Source: Grammothele lineata
Taxonomy: Eukaryota; Basidiomycota; Agaricomycetes; Polyporales; Polyporaceae
Length of the DNA: 64,000 nt
Direction: 5' to 3'
Assembly (NCBI GenBank): GCA_002150815.3
Contig: NDFF03000057.1
Span: 124,001-188,000 of the forward strand
Part shown: piece by piece, positions 1 to 12,983 of the stretch
Numbering within the stretch: the first letter of the stretch is position 1
Layout: each line of letters begins with the position of its first letter
The notes under the pieces: generated by a model
Databases searched by the model: none
What the model was told of the DNA's origin: nothing
Seen by the model: the letters and a program-made list of their open reading frames with translations, nothing else
Position numbers and translations under genes: made by a program

Positions 1-1186
1 GTCATATAAGGCCGTGAATCAAGCTGTGCCGTCATTAGTCCGAAGACTTGCGGAGACGAAATACGGCTGATTATCAGAGTGAGAGTATCGGAGGGTACAT
101 GGTATCTTTGTATTCTTTGTGCACCTTTGTTCAAGCCAACCAACTGATACCAATCTCAGGTAAACGCATTGATCGTCGATCCAGGCATAGTAGCATGGGA
201 GTGGAATATGTCATTCGGAGCACGGATCCTCAAACTCAGGGTATGTTCAGCTGGCGTTGTATTCAGCACAGGAAACCCAACGGCGCGAGGCCAGAAGACG
301 ACATTAGTGATGCCGGTGATGGGAAGAATGGAGCCAACGTTACCAATAATCTGCGGAGTAGGTGGACGAAATCGTGAACGGAATAGTAGAACGACCGATG
401 TGACATGTCGATCACCAGGCGCCCGGCAGGGACCGACAAATGCCGCATGGCTGTGGAAGGCCGGAATAATGTGCACAGTACGTTCCCCCAATAACCGCTC
501 CGAGATCTTATCTCTGCTGACCCACTAGTCTGATCCATCGGCACTCCAGCACTGGTACTTGCTGTAGATCTGCAGCATTCCTGCTACTCTCTTTAGGCTT
601 ACATAGGCAAGACTAATTCCGGCCGCTCAGCCTCACACCGTCACTAACCCAAGGTGACATCCGCGATCCCGCGAGCCGCATACAGCACGATGCAACCTTA
701 ATGGGGCTGTGCCATCATACCGCGCGCAAAGTCGACGGGCGGCTGACCCGCTGGACCGCTCTCGCCTGTGCGGCAGTCCTGCACCAAGTTGCTCGTCTGT
801 ATCTCCTTCACTGTCAGCGGCTCCCCGGAGGCCGAAGTGGAACGCGTCTGCCAGATTGCTTCCGCGACACTTACAGGCGCCAGTGTTTCATGGACAGTGG
901 CCCTTCCCACGTGCCACAGGGCCTCGTGCTTGCACGGGCGCAGGCGCGATCGGGGTGGACTACTCGACTCTAGCGGACCCTGCATCTGCCGCTGTCCCTC
1001 ACCCATGACGGACGCTCTAAACATATGCGGTCATGTCGCGGGAGATCCGGGCCCGCCGTCAACTGTGGCCAGAGAGCGGTTTAAAGGCGAGTGTGCAGCA
1101 GAGCAAGGAACGACAGAACCCATTGTGCCTCGTTCCTCGAGCAACCTCCCCTCAGTACTACGCCACTAGGCTATCCTCCCTTTGCC
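1..1186. other. Left-edge region without a confident gene
   Basis: Open frames occur on both strands (for example minus 156-491 and plus 169-528), but none shows a recognisable motif or a consistent splice model. A fragment of a gene cut by the window edge cannot be excluded. The last ~110 bases contain TTTAAA at about 1080-1085, a possible TATA-like element for the sesquiterpene synthase starting at 1187. Confidence 0.4.
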
Positions 1187-2485
1187 ATGTCTTCCTCGTC
1201 CGCGTCTACTATCTTCCTCCCTGACACTCTCGCAGCATGGCCGTTCCCGCGACGCATTAACCCGCACTACAAGACTGTTGCACCCGAGTCGGCTGCGTGG
1301 GCCCGGAATTTCGGGGCTTTCGGTATCAGGTCGCAGAAGGCGTTTGATAAGTGCGACTTTGGTTAGTGCCTCGCCCTGACGGCCGTGGCATCGTGCTAAC
1401 TATTCTGTACTACTGCGAACAGGCCGTCTCGCCGCACTCGCCTTTCCGGACCTCAACAAGGGTTCGTGCACGTTCCTCGCCTCCCCTTCCTTCCTTTTGC
1501 TGAATGCCGGGTCTACAGAGCACTACCGCGTCGGTTGTGACGTCATGAACCTTTTCTTCGTCTTCGACGAACACACGGACGTCGCCCCGGGCGACACAGC
1601 ACGCATGCTCGCCGACGTCAGCATGGACGCCATGCGGAACCCCCACAAGCCCCGACCTGTGACAGAGTCGGTCGTGGGCGAGATCACCAGGCAGTGCGTC
1701 TCCTCATAATTACAAACTCCTGTCGCAGTCCCTGATCATCTCGTTTTGACGTTGTTTCGTTCGTTATCATTCCCCGTTAGGTTCTGGCTGAACGCGCTTA
1801 GGTGCTCAACTCCGACCTTCCAGGAGCGCTTTGTGTACGAGTGGCAGCTGTACGTCGACTCTGTCGTCGAGCAGGCCCGCGACCGCGACCACACTCGGTT
1901 CCGGACCGTTGAGGAACATATGGCGCTCCGGCGGTTCACAATCGGCTCCCGCCCATCATTCGCCATTCTCGAACTCGGACTCGACATTCCCCAAGAAGTC
2001 TTCGATCACCCGCTGCTCGTCGATCTCCGTGACACGATCACCGACATTCTGTGCCTCGATAACGTGAGTACGCCGGTTCCCGCGGATTGCCACGCTAGCT
2101 GACGCACGGCAACCCGCCACAGGACATGGCGTCGTACAACAAGGAGCAGGCAGCGGGCGACGACCTCCACAACGTCGTAACGCTCATCATGCACGAGCAC
2201 GGCGTCGGCCTCTCCGCAGCGCTCGAACACGCCGCGGCGATGCATGCCGAGCGCGCGCGGCACGCCCTTGAGGACCTCTACCCCGCCGTGCGTGCGCTCC
2301 GCTTCTCGCCCGAGGTGGACGCTATGCTTGAGTTGTATGTCGCGGGGCTCATGCACTGGCCGCGCGGCAACGACAGCTGGACGTTCGAGTCCCAGCGGTA
2401 CTTTGGTACCGACGGGCTGCGAGTCCAGCGCGAGCGCACGGTGGCGCTGTATCCCAAGAAAGGCGCGGCCGACCCTCGCAAGTGA
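1187..2485 (+). CDS. Sesquiterpene synthase (TS-A), basidiomycete class I terpene cyclase
   Basis: Predicted to ionise and cyclise farnesyl diphosphate to a sesquiterpene hydrocarbon in the cytosol. Five exons fit: 1187-1361, 1423-1461, 1519-1693, 1781-2063, 2123-2485. All have GT-AG borders and give 344 aa, the usual size for the family. The metal-binding motif is DEHTD at residues 88-92. The NSE motif starts at Asn224-Asp225 and includes Ser228 and Glu232. The C-terminal Arg316-Tyr317 pair lies in [15 protein letters not shown]. These features resemble the Agaricomycete clade that includes protoilludene-type synthases, but the product cannot be read from sequence. P450-A follows on the same strand 2.4 kb downstream and is the obvious tailoring partner. 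TS-B at 45153 is a paralog with the same last splice sites. The start is the first ATG ahead of the conserved aromatic/proline N-terminus. Confidence 0.93.
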
Positions 2486-4862
2486 GCAGGCGTGCTTACG
2501 CTGCCCCCGGAGCGGCCGTGGGGACAAACGGCCGCAGTTAGAGTCTGCGGGGAGTGGGAGAGGGATCGAGCTCGGACAGTGACAGGCAGCCTCGACCCGG
2601 AACCGCAAACGCGCCGGATTTTACTGTATGATCTGATGTGTAACCTTACATACGTTCGCCGTTCGTGCTTAATGAATTCCCTATTATGGTTACCCTCTCT
2701 GCTATGGCCAACACGTGAAGGTCGAGAGTCAGCGACACACTAGAACCTCGTGAACCGTAAGAGTGATACCACCTTATTTCCCTCCGGTCGGAGCTCGCCA
2801 CAATCAAGCGCCGCATATAGAGATATCGGAGAGTGGCGCCAAGTTCAGAGGCTAGCAGGCTAGCAACTAAGGGCCCAGCGTGCTAGTAGGCCGCCCAGAC
2901 TAACAGCAGCGCCCGGTCATCAGATTGTTCAACATCTCGACTACTAGCACATAAAGTTTGGTGGAATACTCAACAGTGGCATCCACTGCCATACGGTCCA
3001 ACAGAGACCGTTGTGGCTAACGACCTATCTACTACTCGCTACGGAATGTTGCGAAGTTCGGTCCCACAGCCCCGGACCCGTACGATCATGACTTTGGGTT
3101 CGGAAACTGATTTCGCCCGATGCGCCCACCATCGCATGCGTGCGCCGAGCTAGAAGTTTCGAAGAGTGGGAGAGGGGACATACAGCGGGGAAAAGCCTAT
3201 CTGAGTAGCGACCAACCGAATTTGTCGGGTCCATACCAGGTTCCTGAGAATAGCGCAGGGAAGACGTAGGTCGTGCGCAATGCTGTCATTTCCGCGGCCT
3301 CTGTTTCGCAGGCTCAACGGGATCTAACGGTGATCGTAATCATGCTTTGTCGCAGGCAAGCAGCTGGACCGAGCAAGCAGCGTGGATCGCGGGTCAGCAT
3401 GAGGCCGAGTATGTCTAAGACTCGGCGGAGGAATGCTGGGCCCCGCGAAGACAAACCTAAAAGAACATGGGCCATATACTGAATCTAGCTGTTATAAGAA
3501 AAATACATCATATGTGCTGCGGGGCACGCGACGATGATGCATGATTAGTGGACGGATGCATAAGTCATGGAGGTGGCAGGGAGCTCGACGTCGCAATCAG
3601 ACGGCAACTCGGAATGGTACTGCCAAGTTGAAGCAAGCCGCCACTAACCTTGTTCTATTTTCCGCAGGGCACCGATAACCTCAGTATTCTTGAAGCCAGA
3701 AAAAGATGAGCCAAGTGGTTGGAGTCGACTGACCTGAAATTTTGAACAGGTGTATCCACCGCCGCCGGCAATGTTGGCAGAAACCGGTTGCCAGAGCGCT
3801 GGCCACATCGGAAGAGCCTCGGAGTAAGTAACCTAGCCGCGTGCAATGTGTGGCCCAATGATTCGCGACTTGGAGAGAAACATGGATACATACATGTTCG
3901 AATTTGACGCGACGGACACGGTCACCGTGTTCCTCCGTGACTCCTCAGCAGGCTCAAAGGTCAAGAAATCATGCCAGCAGCGGGTTTCTAGAGTGGCCGG
4001 CGGCCGGCGGCCCGGGGAAACCAGCCGGGACGGGAAACCCGAGGCGTACAGCCACCCGGTGCCTGCGGATATGGGCGTCTGTTGTGCGCCACGAGGGTCG
4101 CCGTCGGCCAACGCCGCCAATTAGCGCCCAACCGGCCACCGCCAGTGCGCCGTGCATGGCCGCCGCTGGCGCCGCCGCCTCCGCGGACCGCCACTGCCAT
4201 GGCTCGTGTGCCCGCATCCTTCTTCCCGCCTCCGTCGCCTCTTCCTCGACTTGCTTGTTTGGCCCGTGCTTGGCCTTGTGTTGCGTCTTGGTGACGGATG
4301 ATGCATGTTTTCAAGCCTCAAGAACAAAGCAGACTCAAGTTCTCCCGTCGTTCCTCATCATTCAATAGCCTGACCTGCGCACTGCGCCCGAGGCAGCGCC
4401 ATGTTGTTCGCCCTGCTAGACTCGCTCGAATCCACTAATGTTGGCACCATCCCCGTTTGTTCGGTTAGCTCCAGAATCCACCACCGGGGCAGTGAGCGGC
4501 CGACAGCCCTTAGTCGCTCCCGTTCCGACAGCTGTCCCTAGCCCGTGTCCTCTCCTTCGGGCTCTGTGCGACAGTGCCGGAACACATAATCTTCGTCAGC
4601 TCTGGAATTGTCTGTGGATTCCGTCATACGAATTGTCGTAGCGGATCTCGCGATCGCCTTCTCCGAGCCCTCGCACGTCGTCACTCGCGCGCTTCAGCGC
4701 ATGAACCGGCGCGTTCCCCTCGTGGGCCCACTGAGGCACAAAGTGCAGAGTTCTCGACGGTCGCAAAAGGCTATACAGCCTACCATCTAGCATGGACCCG
4801 GAGCCCTTAAAGCACCCTGAGCCTCGCGCTCCGAACTCATCCCCCCGCCTCCGAACTTAGCA
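2486..4862. other. Intergenic region between TS-A and P450-A
   Basis: About 2.4 kb separates two same-strand genes. Short frames such as 3846-4124 (+) show no family signature. Around 4080-4260 the sequence is GC-rich and low in complexity on both strands, which explains the long Arg/Pro/Ala-rich frames there. It must hold the TS-A 3' end and the P450-A promoter. No repeat family or RNA gene was recognised. Confidence 0.4.
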
Positions 4863-7088
4863 ATGGCGCTCACCAATGTGCACACTCTGGATCTTATCGC
4901 TGACAACTCCGACGCCCTCCTCCTCCTCATCGGAGGTCTCCTCCTTGGTCTCCTCGAATTGCGCCGGAGAATCTCCTCCAAGCCCCACCTCAAAGCTCAC
5001 CAGCCCCTTCCTTTGCCCCCTGGCCCAACCGGGTTGCCGCTCATCGGCAACGCTCTTGACTTCTCTGACAAGCACCCCTGGAACAAGTGTCGAGAGTGGG
5101 CTCAGCAATATGGTAAGCCCTGCCTAGTCTCCGCTCGTGGTATGTCAAGCCTGACATCTCAAACCCAGGGGACGTCGTACATGTGAACCTCTTTGGCCAC
5201 CCCGTGATATTCCTCAACTCCTGGCAAGCCACGGTCGACCTCCTCAATGCGCGCTCGTCAAACTACAGTGACAGGCCGAACCTTCCCATTGTGCCCCTGT
5301 AAGTCCTAGCTTTGGGGTCTCTGTCCAAGGCCCCCAGCTAGCCTCGCATCTCACGCCCGACATTTCGCCTCTGGTGCAGACTGGGTATCGATTGGCACGT
5401 TCCATTCATGCGCTACGGCCCGCGCTGGCAGAAGCACCGGCGCGTGATACACACGCTTTCGAACGACGCCGCGGTCAGGGCCCAGCAGCCGGTCCAGCTC
5501 CAGAAGGCACGGGAGCTCCTGCGGCGCCTGCGCGATGCGCCGGGCGAGTACGCCGATCACACCCTATTGTGAGTGCAAGCGCTTCCCTTTCACGGACTGC
5601 CGCTGGCGTGCTAACGAGATCAACCACCTTGTGCGGTGCTTCTATCCCACTTGTAGCTCAATTGGGGCGGCTCTTATGGAACTCACGTACGGCAACCTTC
5701 CAGAAGAGAAGATGGCTGAGTACCTTCGGCTCGCGGAAGACGCAACCCAGGCTCTCACGGAAGCGTTCCTTCCTGGCTCTCTTGCCGTGCAGTACCTCCC
5801 ATTTCTCCGTTACCTGCCGTCATGGGTTCCCGGAGGACAGTTCCAGAAGAGGCTGTTGAACCTGCGTGCTCGTGTGAACGCGTTCCTCAATCGGCCGTTC
5901 TACGACGTAAAGGAAGCCATGGTGTGTACATCTTGGTTTCATCTACCCTGTTACAGTTGAATGGACGGAACGCCGTGGGCATAGGCGAATGGTTCTGCGA
6001 ATGCGTGCTTTGTCACGCAGTCCCTCAGAGACGTCGAGCACCTACACGATACCGAGTACCGAGACGAGGAAGACGCGATCAAGTACTGCGCCGCCGTGGT
6101 CTACAGCGGTACGCTTCTAGCTGCTTTCATCTCCGCGATCCACTATTGACGGGCGAGGACGATCCTGCCGTAATGACAGGTGGAAGCGATACGGTAGGTG
6201 GCCCCTCCCACGAGCGTCCACTTCTCCGTTCCCTGTACTTACGTCACCCTTTCGCCCCTACTAGTCGCATTCGACCATCCTGACCTTCCTGCTCGCGATG
6301 GTTCTCAACCCAGAATCACAGAGCCGGGCCCAGGCGGAGCTCGATGCAGTCGTCGGCCCCGGCCGTCTTCCTGAGTTCACAGACCGTGCCACGCTGCCTT
6401 TCGTGAACGCGCTCGTGAAGGAGTGCACGCGCTGGATCCCCGTCGCGCCGATCGGCTTCGCACACACATCCTCGGAGGAAGACGAGTATAGGGGCTACCG
6501 CATTCCCAAGGGTGCCACCGTCATGGCCAACCAGTGGTGCGTAGTCTGTTTCGCACTGCTCTCTTCTCATGAGCTGACGCTCCCGTCACGTCTCGTGCTT
6601 CAGGCTGATGATGCACAACCCTGCCGAGTACCCGGACCCGGACGCGTTCAAGCCCGAGCGGTTCCTCACACCGGAGGGTGAACTCAACCCGAACGTCATG
6701 GACCCCAACCAGATTGCCTTCGGATTCGGGCGCAGGTGCGTGTGCCCCCGCACTTCGCTGCGCGCGCTGCGCCGTCTGACGTGCTTCTGCGGACAGGATC
6801 TGCCCCGGTCGCGCGATGGCCGATGCCACGCTGTTCATCACCATCGCATCGATCCTGCACGTCTTCGAGATCTCTCCCGCGCTCGACGCCTCCGGGGCCC
6901 CCATTCTTCCGTCTACCACGGACCTCACGTCTGCACTGAACTGGTGCGTGTTTCCTCGTTCACGCGGGTTGCGCGAAAGGGGCTGATTTTAGCTTTTCTT
7001 GCTCACCTCCAACAGTCGCCCTAACCCGTTCCCGTACAAGATAGCGCCCCGGTCAAAGGCAGCAGAGGCATTGATTGACGGCCTGTAG
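4863..7088 (+). CDS. Cytochrome P450 monooxygenase (P450-A)
   Basis: Membrane-anchored heme monooxygenase, probably oxidising the product of the adjacent sesquiterpene synthase. Ten exons fit: 4863-5112, 5169-5298, 5380-5568, 5657-5921, 6021-6108, 6180-6193, 6265-6536, 6604-6735, 6797-6943, 7016-7088 (519 aa, normal length). The N-terminus has a leucine-rich anchor at about residues 18-31 followed by a Pro-rich hinge (LPLPPGPTGLP). The C-helix has WQKHRR. The I-helix oxygen-binding motif GGSDT (308-312) is split by a 14-nt micro-exon. The ExxR motif is Glu365-Arg368. The heme loop FGFGRRICPG places the axial Cys at 449. Seven exon lengths are identical to those of P450-B at 43543-41303, so the two are close paralogs. 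Substrate and CYP family cannot be assigned without database comparison. Confidence 0.93.
6180..6193 (+). other. 14-nt micro-exon of P450-A encoding the I-helix GSDT
   Basis: Flanked by an AG acceptor (6178-6179) and a GTAGGT donor (6194). It restores the frame between exon 5 (phase 1) and exon 7 (phase 0). The same 14-nt exon occurs in P450-B at 42292-42305, which supports the model. Confidence 0.85.
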
Positions 7089-7807
7089 TGTAGGCAGCCC
7101 AGGCTGCTGGGCGCTGAGCCCTTTGAGGCTTGTAGCTTAGCCACTCTTGTACGACATACTAAATTATGTGTAGCTCCCAGATCTCCGAGCCTAATTTAAC
7201 CATATGTCCCTATTACCACGCTAATACAGCCGATTTATATGAGTGCTGCCTGGTCCCGAAAACTGTGACGGCCAGGATTCGAACTGTGGCCGGCAGAAGA
7301 GCCTCTTATACTCGAGGCGCCTGTTCACTGGTCTCTCGTCGCTTACACGTGTCTAGCGTGGACATTGAGCTTGCTTCAGTGCCACGAAGCTGGGTGGCCT
7401 GTCAACCGCACACCTCCCAGCAGGCCACGGTCACTTGTGGCTTCACCGACGGCTCATGATTGGATCGCCCGAGAAGGTTCACTTCAAAGGATCTTCATGT
7501 CGTGGGTATATCCGGAAGTCTCGGAATGAATGCGAAGTCATGATCTGTGACAGTGGCTAGGTGAACGCCGTCAAGAGAGAAGCACAACTCTGCAATTATG
7601 ATTATGAGGGTTCTAAGATATCCGAGAGCACGAATCTGCATGCCGTAGAGCTAAGTGTTCAACACTCAGTCCTGATTCCCACATATGCTCATAAAGATAA
7701 ATGGGCCGTGGGGACCACCATCACCACCATGTGAGATCATGTCGAAGTGGCTGGATAAGTGTTGGGTCAGTCAACAGTTCGGTATAAAGGATATTCGTGG
7801 CGTTCGC
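7089..7807. other. Convergent intergenic region between P450-A and the F-box-like gene
   Basis: The 3' ends of P450-A (+) and the F-box-like gene (-) face each other here. Around 7271-7300 the minus strand resembles a tRNA B-box (GTTCGAATCC), but no cloverleaf can be built. A further 3' exon of the F-box-like gene could lie here, because its stop codon coincides with a possible GTGAGC donor. Confidence 0.35.
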
Positions 7808-8825
7808 TCACCATCGTTCGAGGATATCTCGCAAAAGTATGTCCTCCCATCCGAACGTTTCCATGAATGTACCGGTATTGTCGAATATGTCCTCGCATAG
7901 TTCAAGTGGGAACTCGCAGTCGAGACTGATGCAAGACGTCAGCGCAGCCGGCGAAATGGAGATGACAGCCACATACTTGGAGTGGATGACGTCCATAAAG
8001 TCGTAAACGGTGATTCCACTCTCGCTCTTAACTTTAGATGTCAGTAGGGTGTACTCTGCGATGGGCAGAATCTCCATGTTTGTCACCGGTCTGTCGGATG
8101 CGAAGCTACGGTACGACATCGGGTGGTGAATGAGCTTTCTCGAGCCTGTGTACTCATCTTGGCTGGACTCGCGACGATGCTTATTTATACGCGCCTGGCG
8201 GAGAAGTGACGAAAAATCCATGCATGGGGAATATGCGGACGAAAACCCTATAGTTCGCAAAATGCGGTGCATACGCAGTGCTCCGCCACCGAAGTCGTAA
8301 TCTGGCTTGAGTTCATCGCCGTTGTAATCGCTGTCGTCGTCGTCGTCGTTTGAGCGGGGTACTCCAAAGGGAAAAGGTGACATGTCAGACGCGGCGGTTG
8401 CCATGCACCAACCTGTTTGGAAGAGGGGGACAACGGTATGTGCGTTCAAGTGGGGATGACCTTATAGGCATAGCAGACTTACGGTTATACTCCAAGAGCT
8501 TTTCTCCGCACCCCGGAAGGGTGCAGAATCCATCGCGCTTAATGCAGTCAAATGCAATGTCCTTCCAACACGTGTCAGACTTGTGGTCGATATCCGTGAC
8601 CCAGCCGAGGCCATTCATCCAGCATGCACGGCGCCAGAAGTCACCCGGGTTTTCTTCCGAGTCGTAAATCGCGGCAAAGCGAGGGTGTGCCATATAGAAA
8701 CAGACGTGAGTACGGAGGTCCCATCGGGGGATGCCAAACGACTTGAGGTGGACGATTATCTCGAAAGGTAGTTCGAGAAGAAGCGAGAGGTCCGCACAGC
8801 AGCCACTGCCGTCAAGGGAGGGCAT
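7808..8825 (-). CDS. F-box-like domain protein
   Basis: Two exons fit: 8825-8483 and 8412-7808, with the intron 8482-8413 bounded by GTAAGT and CAG (315 aa). The N-terminus carries an F-box-like start (LLLELPFEIIVHL, about residues 11-23), which in known families binds Skp1 as part of an SCF ubiquitin ligase. A tryptophan- and cysteine-rich region follows, then an acidic run of five Asp encoded by a GTC/GAC microsatellite near 8335-8350. Proteins of this layout are heavily expanded in Agaricomycetes and most have no known substrate. An upstream in-frame ATG at 8939 would add 38 residues. The stop lies inside a GGTGAGC context, so an additional 3' exon is possible. Confidence 0.7.
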
Positions 8826-10730
8826 GGTGAATATAGGAGAGGCGTAGTCGCGGTGTACAGAGGCAGTGAGAAGCAACTTTGACCCCCGTTGCCTCCAGTG
8901 CGTCGTGGCTCGGATCGAGTCCAACGGATCATCGATCATTGTTGGCAGAAGTTGAACGCGCCAGGCGACGGTCACGCGGCCCGTGTACGCCGAAGCAAAG
9001 CAGTCACGTGGTCGCGTAGTACTTGCGGAGTTGTCCGGCGGAGTCTAACTTGAAGTTCGTTCGTCGCGTATGCACTGTTCGGGCTCTCCTACATAAGCTG
9101 GACCGTAACAGTAGGCTCCGTTGTGTGTCTGTTGATGTCTCTGTGGGTGCCGCGCTCTGATCTAGACCCTTTGCGTCTTTTATCGTACTGACACGTTAGC
9201 TCCAACAACCTACCAGGGTACTTCTAGTACTTACTGGCAAGTAGTTCCAAGCACGTCGATTTAGTATCAGCATCTTGCACTTCTGATACATGCTACACAC
9301 GATTTCCTGTTGCATATATGGCATGAACCTGAGCGGCCCTACGGACACACTGAAGGATATTGCGGAATGGACGAAGGGCGTGTGGCAGGTCGTGTAAGGA
9401 ATGCATTGGATACTAGTAGGGTTTCTAGACATAACTACATGCTTCACTGTACTAGTCAGCCACAGCTTCAACAGGCCATCCCTTCGTGTATTTCGTCGGA
9501 ATACACATTCTTTCCTATTTCTACAGCTGATTCGAGTTTGAGCGATTGCTACGCGTAGCGTATCGATAGCGTCCGCGATGGGGTCCGAAAGTGTCTGATC
9601 AATGGCAGCAAAAACTGACGCTGTGTATATCGGGAAGCCGCAATGAACAGCGAAAACAGGCACGATAGGTGGTAAAACTCACGTCGGCGTGCCTGGACTT
9701 CTGCGATCTCGGCACCCTTCATACTGTCGGCGACGTTGTTCACAGAGTGAGCGCGATCGTTGTTTGTAAACAGCTTACGCCACAGGGTGCTCGATTGCTC
9801 GAAGTCCACTGCAGGTGCATCGCGTATCGGATTGCGACCCCATATCATCATCAGTTCAACATTCGCCCACAAAAGCTAACACGGATTAGAATCACACTCC
9901 GTAACTTCCCTCAAGAACGCGAGGGCGCCGCCTAAGAACACCTCACTTGAATTAATTTGAGACGAGGGTGTATCATGCTTGATCCGCACAGTAGCCAAAT
10001 TATCCAGAATTCAGAGATTAGCTGAACGCACTCAGTTGGGGTGAAACCTGACCACTGTGGACTAAAGAAGACTCGCTTGGGTCGCTTCGCCCAGGCATCT
10101 CCAAAACGTGCTTCGAATCCTTACGGGCAGCTTGAAGTGGTGCATTTCGTATCGCACTACCATCGCTATTCATGAACGACAATAAGTCGAAGAGGATCAC
10201 CATGATTCATGCATCATGAACCAGGTCTTCAAGAAAGACAACGCCATTCGGAGGCGCGCATACCGGCGCCATCGGGAGAGATTTTCGGAGTTTCAGAAAA
10301 TATTCAATCTCCGATATGTGCAGATCAGATAGATGAGCGCCGAGGACTCACTCTGTCTTCAACCAATATTATGTGAGAGGTGCGTGAACCACCAGAACAT
10401 GTACATAACGGCACGCCCACATGGCATATAACACCAGATATAAACTCTGCTGAACACTGATCGTACACATCCGGGTCAATTGTAGGTACATACCAATCGT
10501 GCCAGCAGGTTGGCTCCGTTGCGATCGCATCAAGACTGCAGGCCGGATGCCATGACGCCGCGTAGGAATCGTCAGTGGGACACGTCGAGCGTCGCCTCCA
10601 AGTCCCTGTCCGATCGATACGGACACCGCTGTCCCGAGAAACCTTGTCATGAGCGGCCATTTACAGCGTGTCGACTACCGCGCGAGCTATATAGCGCGTT
10701 GCGATGATCTTGCGCCCAATCTGAAGCACG
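8826..10730. other. Region with a possible unrecognised minus-strand gene
   Basis: On the minus strand several coding-looking segments can be chained: about 10660-10345, 10290-10215, 10180-10020, and 9872-9540. Plausible GTGAGT donors occur at about 10350 and 9682, with acceptors near 10291 and 9623. Segments read, for example, as IEYFLKLRK and FAAIDQTLSDPIADAIDTL. I do not recognise the family and no complete model closes, so this is not called as a gene. It could equally be a decayed gene. The right end is the promoter of the RhoGEF-like gene at 10731. Confidence 0.3.
10686..10695 (+). promoter_or_regulatory. Palindromic TATA-box candidate
   Basis: GCTATATAGC is a perfect 10-bp palindrome containing TATATA (10688-10693), 36 bases before the ATG of the RhoGEF-like gene at 10731. 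Position and composition fit a core promoter element. No transcription start is shown. Confidence 0.4.
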
Positions 10731-12983
10731 ATGTCCAACGATATCTCAACAACTCTCTTCAACGCGTCACATTATGCATCCAGCCTAATATTTGACGGCT
10801 ACGGGAAAAATGTGGGTATATATTTATCTACGAGCCTTGGACGGACATTGATCGTGACCTTCTTCAAGGATGTAGATCCGTCTCACCCGAACCGTTCTCT
10901 GATCCACTCGGGAATGCTCTGGTGTCGCCGTGAGGCGCGCTTCCACTCGGGGGGTTGGATCGAGCTTTTCGTCCTTTTACTTGACAACTATCGTACGTAC
11001 GGCTCCCGTTGCGCCATGTCACTCCGCCCCTTCTGTGATCTGACTGTCCCTGACTTTAGTGATACTGACCAGGCAAGAAGGCATAAATTTCCATGTCTAC
11101 AACAGAGTAAGGATGTCTGAGGTATCTAGTAAACGATTGGCTTATAAACGGGGGATAGCCCATTCCTCTGGAGATTCTGACCCTGGTTAGCTTCGATGAG
11201 CAGCCTTCTCGACGCTCTAATACCGCCTTTCCACTTGCTTGGGCCGGGCGCGATACGAAGAACACCGATTCGCCTCTTGTCTATCCACTTACAATTCAAC
11301 ATGCAGGTCGCCATGGAGGCGATATCACTCTCTTTGCAGAGTCAGAGCAAGCTCGACAAGAATGGAAGGAGAAGATTGGGGAAGCCATACGGCTACGCGC
11401 AGCCTCGCAAGAAGCAAGCAAGGTGGTAGAGTTTCAACAGGTTGCGTCCTGCTCGGGTGGTCTCATGTATCCAGTTACATGTTCGGCGCCACTCAGTAAG
11501 TTGTTCACGCAGCACACGACAAGAGACTAATATATCATTCACAGCTACTCACGATGGCTGTGAAATCATGGCGTTGGGCTGCTCAAACGGAGTGTGGCTC
11601 TGCTTGCGTGATGGTTCGCAGCGTAAGTCGTCACTCTATCTGAGGGTTGACTGAGGCTTACACTGAATGTCCTGCCGTAGCTTTGCGCCGGGTAGTGGCG
11701 CTTCAAAACGTAACACAAATCGCTGTGCTAGAGCACATGGATATCCTCCTCGTCCTCGCAGATTCTGTGAGGCATCGTTTCCCAGTATACGCACCAATAT
11801 TTCACTGACATCGTTGATTTCAGACCCTTTTCGCCTGTCGAATTGAAGTTTTACTTGCGCTTGAGCCGTCTCCTGAGTCACTTGCACCACAAAAGCTGAC
11901 AAAGCCCGTGCCGGTCGTATTCTTCCGCGTTGGCTATCTGGAGGGGCGAACCGTTGTTGTCGTTTACCAGAAGAAAACCGTAAATTTGACTTACTTTGAA
12001 TTCCTTCAGCATGCTGACAAGATGAACTTAAGCTGTACGGCACTATTCGTATATTCGAGCCTCTTACAACGTCTCCAGAGGACGTACCGAATATATCTCC
12101 TGAGCAAGGCATTCACGAAGGTTCCCCAGCCCACCACTCAGATTGGCGTCTTTATAAGGTGAGTTGATGCCAAAATGTAGGTGGGTTAATGCTTATGTTT
12201 TCAACCCAGGACTTCATGTTCCCAAAAGAAGCTCATGACGTGGTGTTTTTGAAAACCAGGATTGTACTACTTTGCACAACGGGTTTTGAGGTGGTAGAGC
12301 TTGAAGAGTGAGCATCACAGAATTCATACAGGAGACAGCGGGCTAATCGTGGAGTAGATATCACTCCCAGACATTGCTTTCTAGACCGGATGTTCTCAGT
12401 CGCAAGGATCTCAGCAAGCGGCTCAAATCCTGTCGTCCGATAGGAATGTTCCGCGCGAGCGAGAGCGAGTTTATCGTGTGCTACGATGGTTCGTACACTC
12501 CTTCGTTCAGTCGTCTGAACCGGCCTGACATGTGCACGCACAGAGCTCGGACTCTACATCGAGAAGTCCGGCGACCTCGTCCGCGCGGATGGCGTGGTGG
12601 AATGGCAAGGCACGGCCGCACGCGTCGCTTTCCATTCTCCCTACCTTCTGCTCTTTGACAGTCGTTTCGTCGAAGTTCGACATATTGACACCGGCCGCCT
12701 CGTCCAGATCATCACGGGTAACGATATCGTCTGTACCTGTGATGGTCGCGTACTCGTTGGACAGTCGTTGCCTGTTCCCGCGTCTCTAAACGGCGCGACG
12801 TACGAAGCGGATCTCGCAAAGCCCCGCGTTCATGTCACGATGACTTCTATCCAAGCAGGTCATTCACGGAGCGGCGACACGAGCCCCTCAGGAAATCCGG
12901 AGCAATGTATATTTGAGCTCGCTACGAGTCAACCTGAACTGGGAGGCCATGCTGGCACTCAGGAGCAAAGTACTACTAGTTAA
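10731..12983 (+). CDS. DH-less RhoGEF-like protein with PH and CNH regions (copy b)
   Basis: Paralog of the PH-CNH half of the Rom-type RhoGEF at 55168-61441. The first exons 10731-10811, 10869-10992, 11060-11106 and the exon beginning near 11161 follow the same splice positions as the full-length gene. The PH-domain region reads NRSLIHSG, then WIELFVLLLDNY, then AESEQARQEWKEKIGEAIRL. The CNH (citron homology) region follows, with KSCRPIGMFR and the beta-propeller stretch YLLLFDSRFVEVRHIDTGRL. The protein starts with only about 14 residues before the PH domain, so the DH catalytic module is absent. The frame is open through all exons, so it looks like a real but non-catalytic paralog. Sequence is clearly more diverged than copy c. 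A role as a Rho-pathway adaptor or decoy is speculation. It ends in a TAA at 12981. Confidence 0.75.

Noticed and set aside
7271..7345. tRNA-like B-box on the minus strand
   Set aside because: The T-stem does not pair with a 7-nt loop, no matching acceptor stem is present, and the anticodon arm is not convincing.
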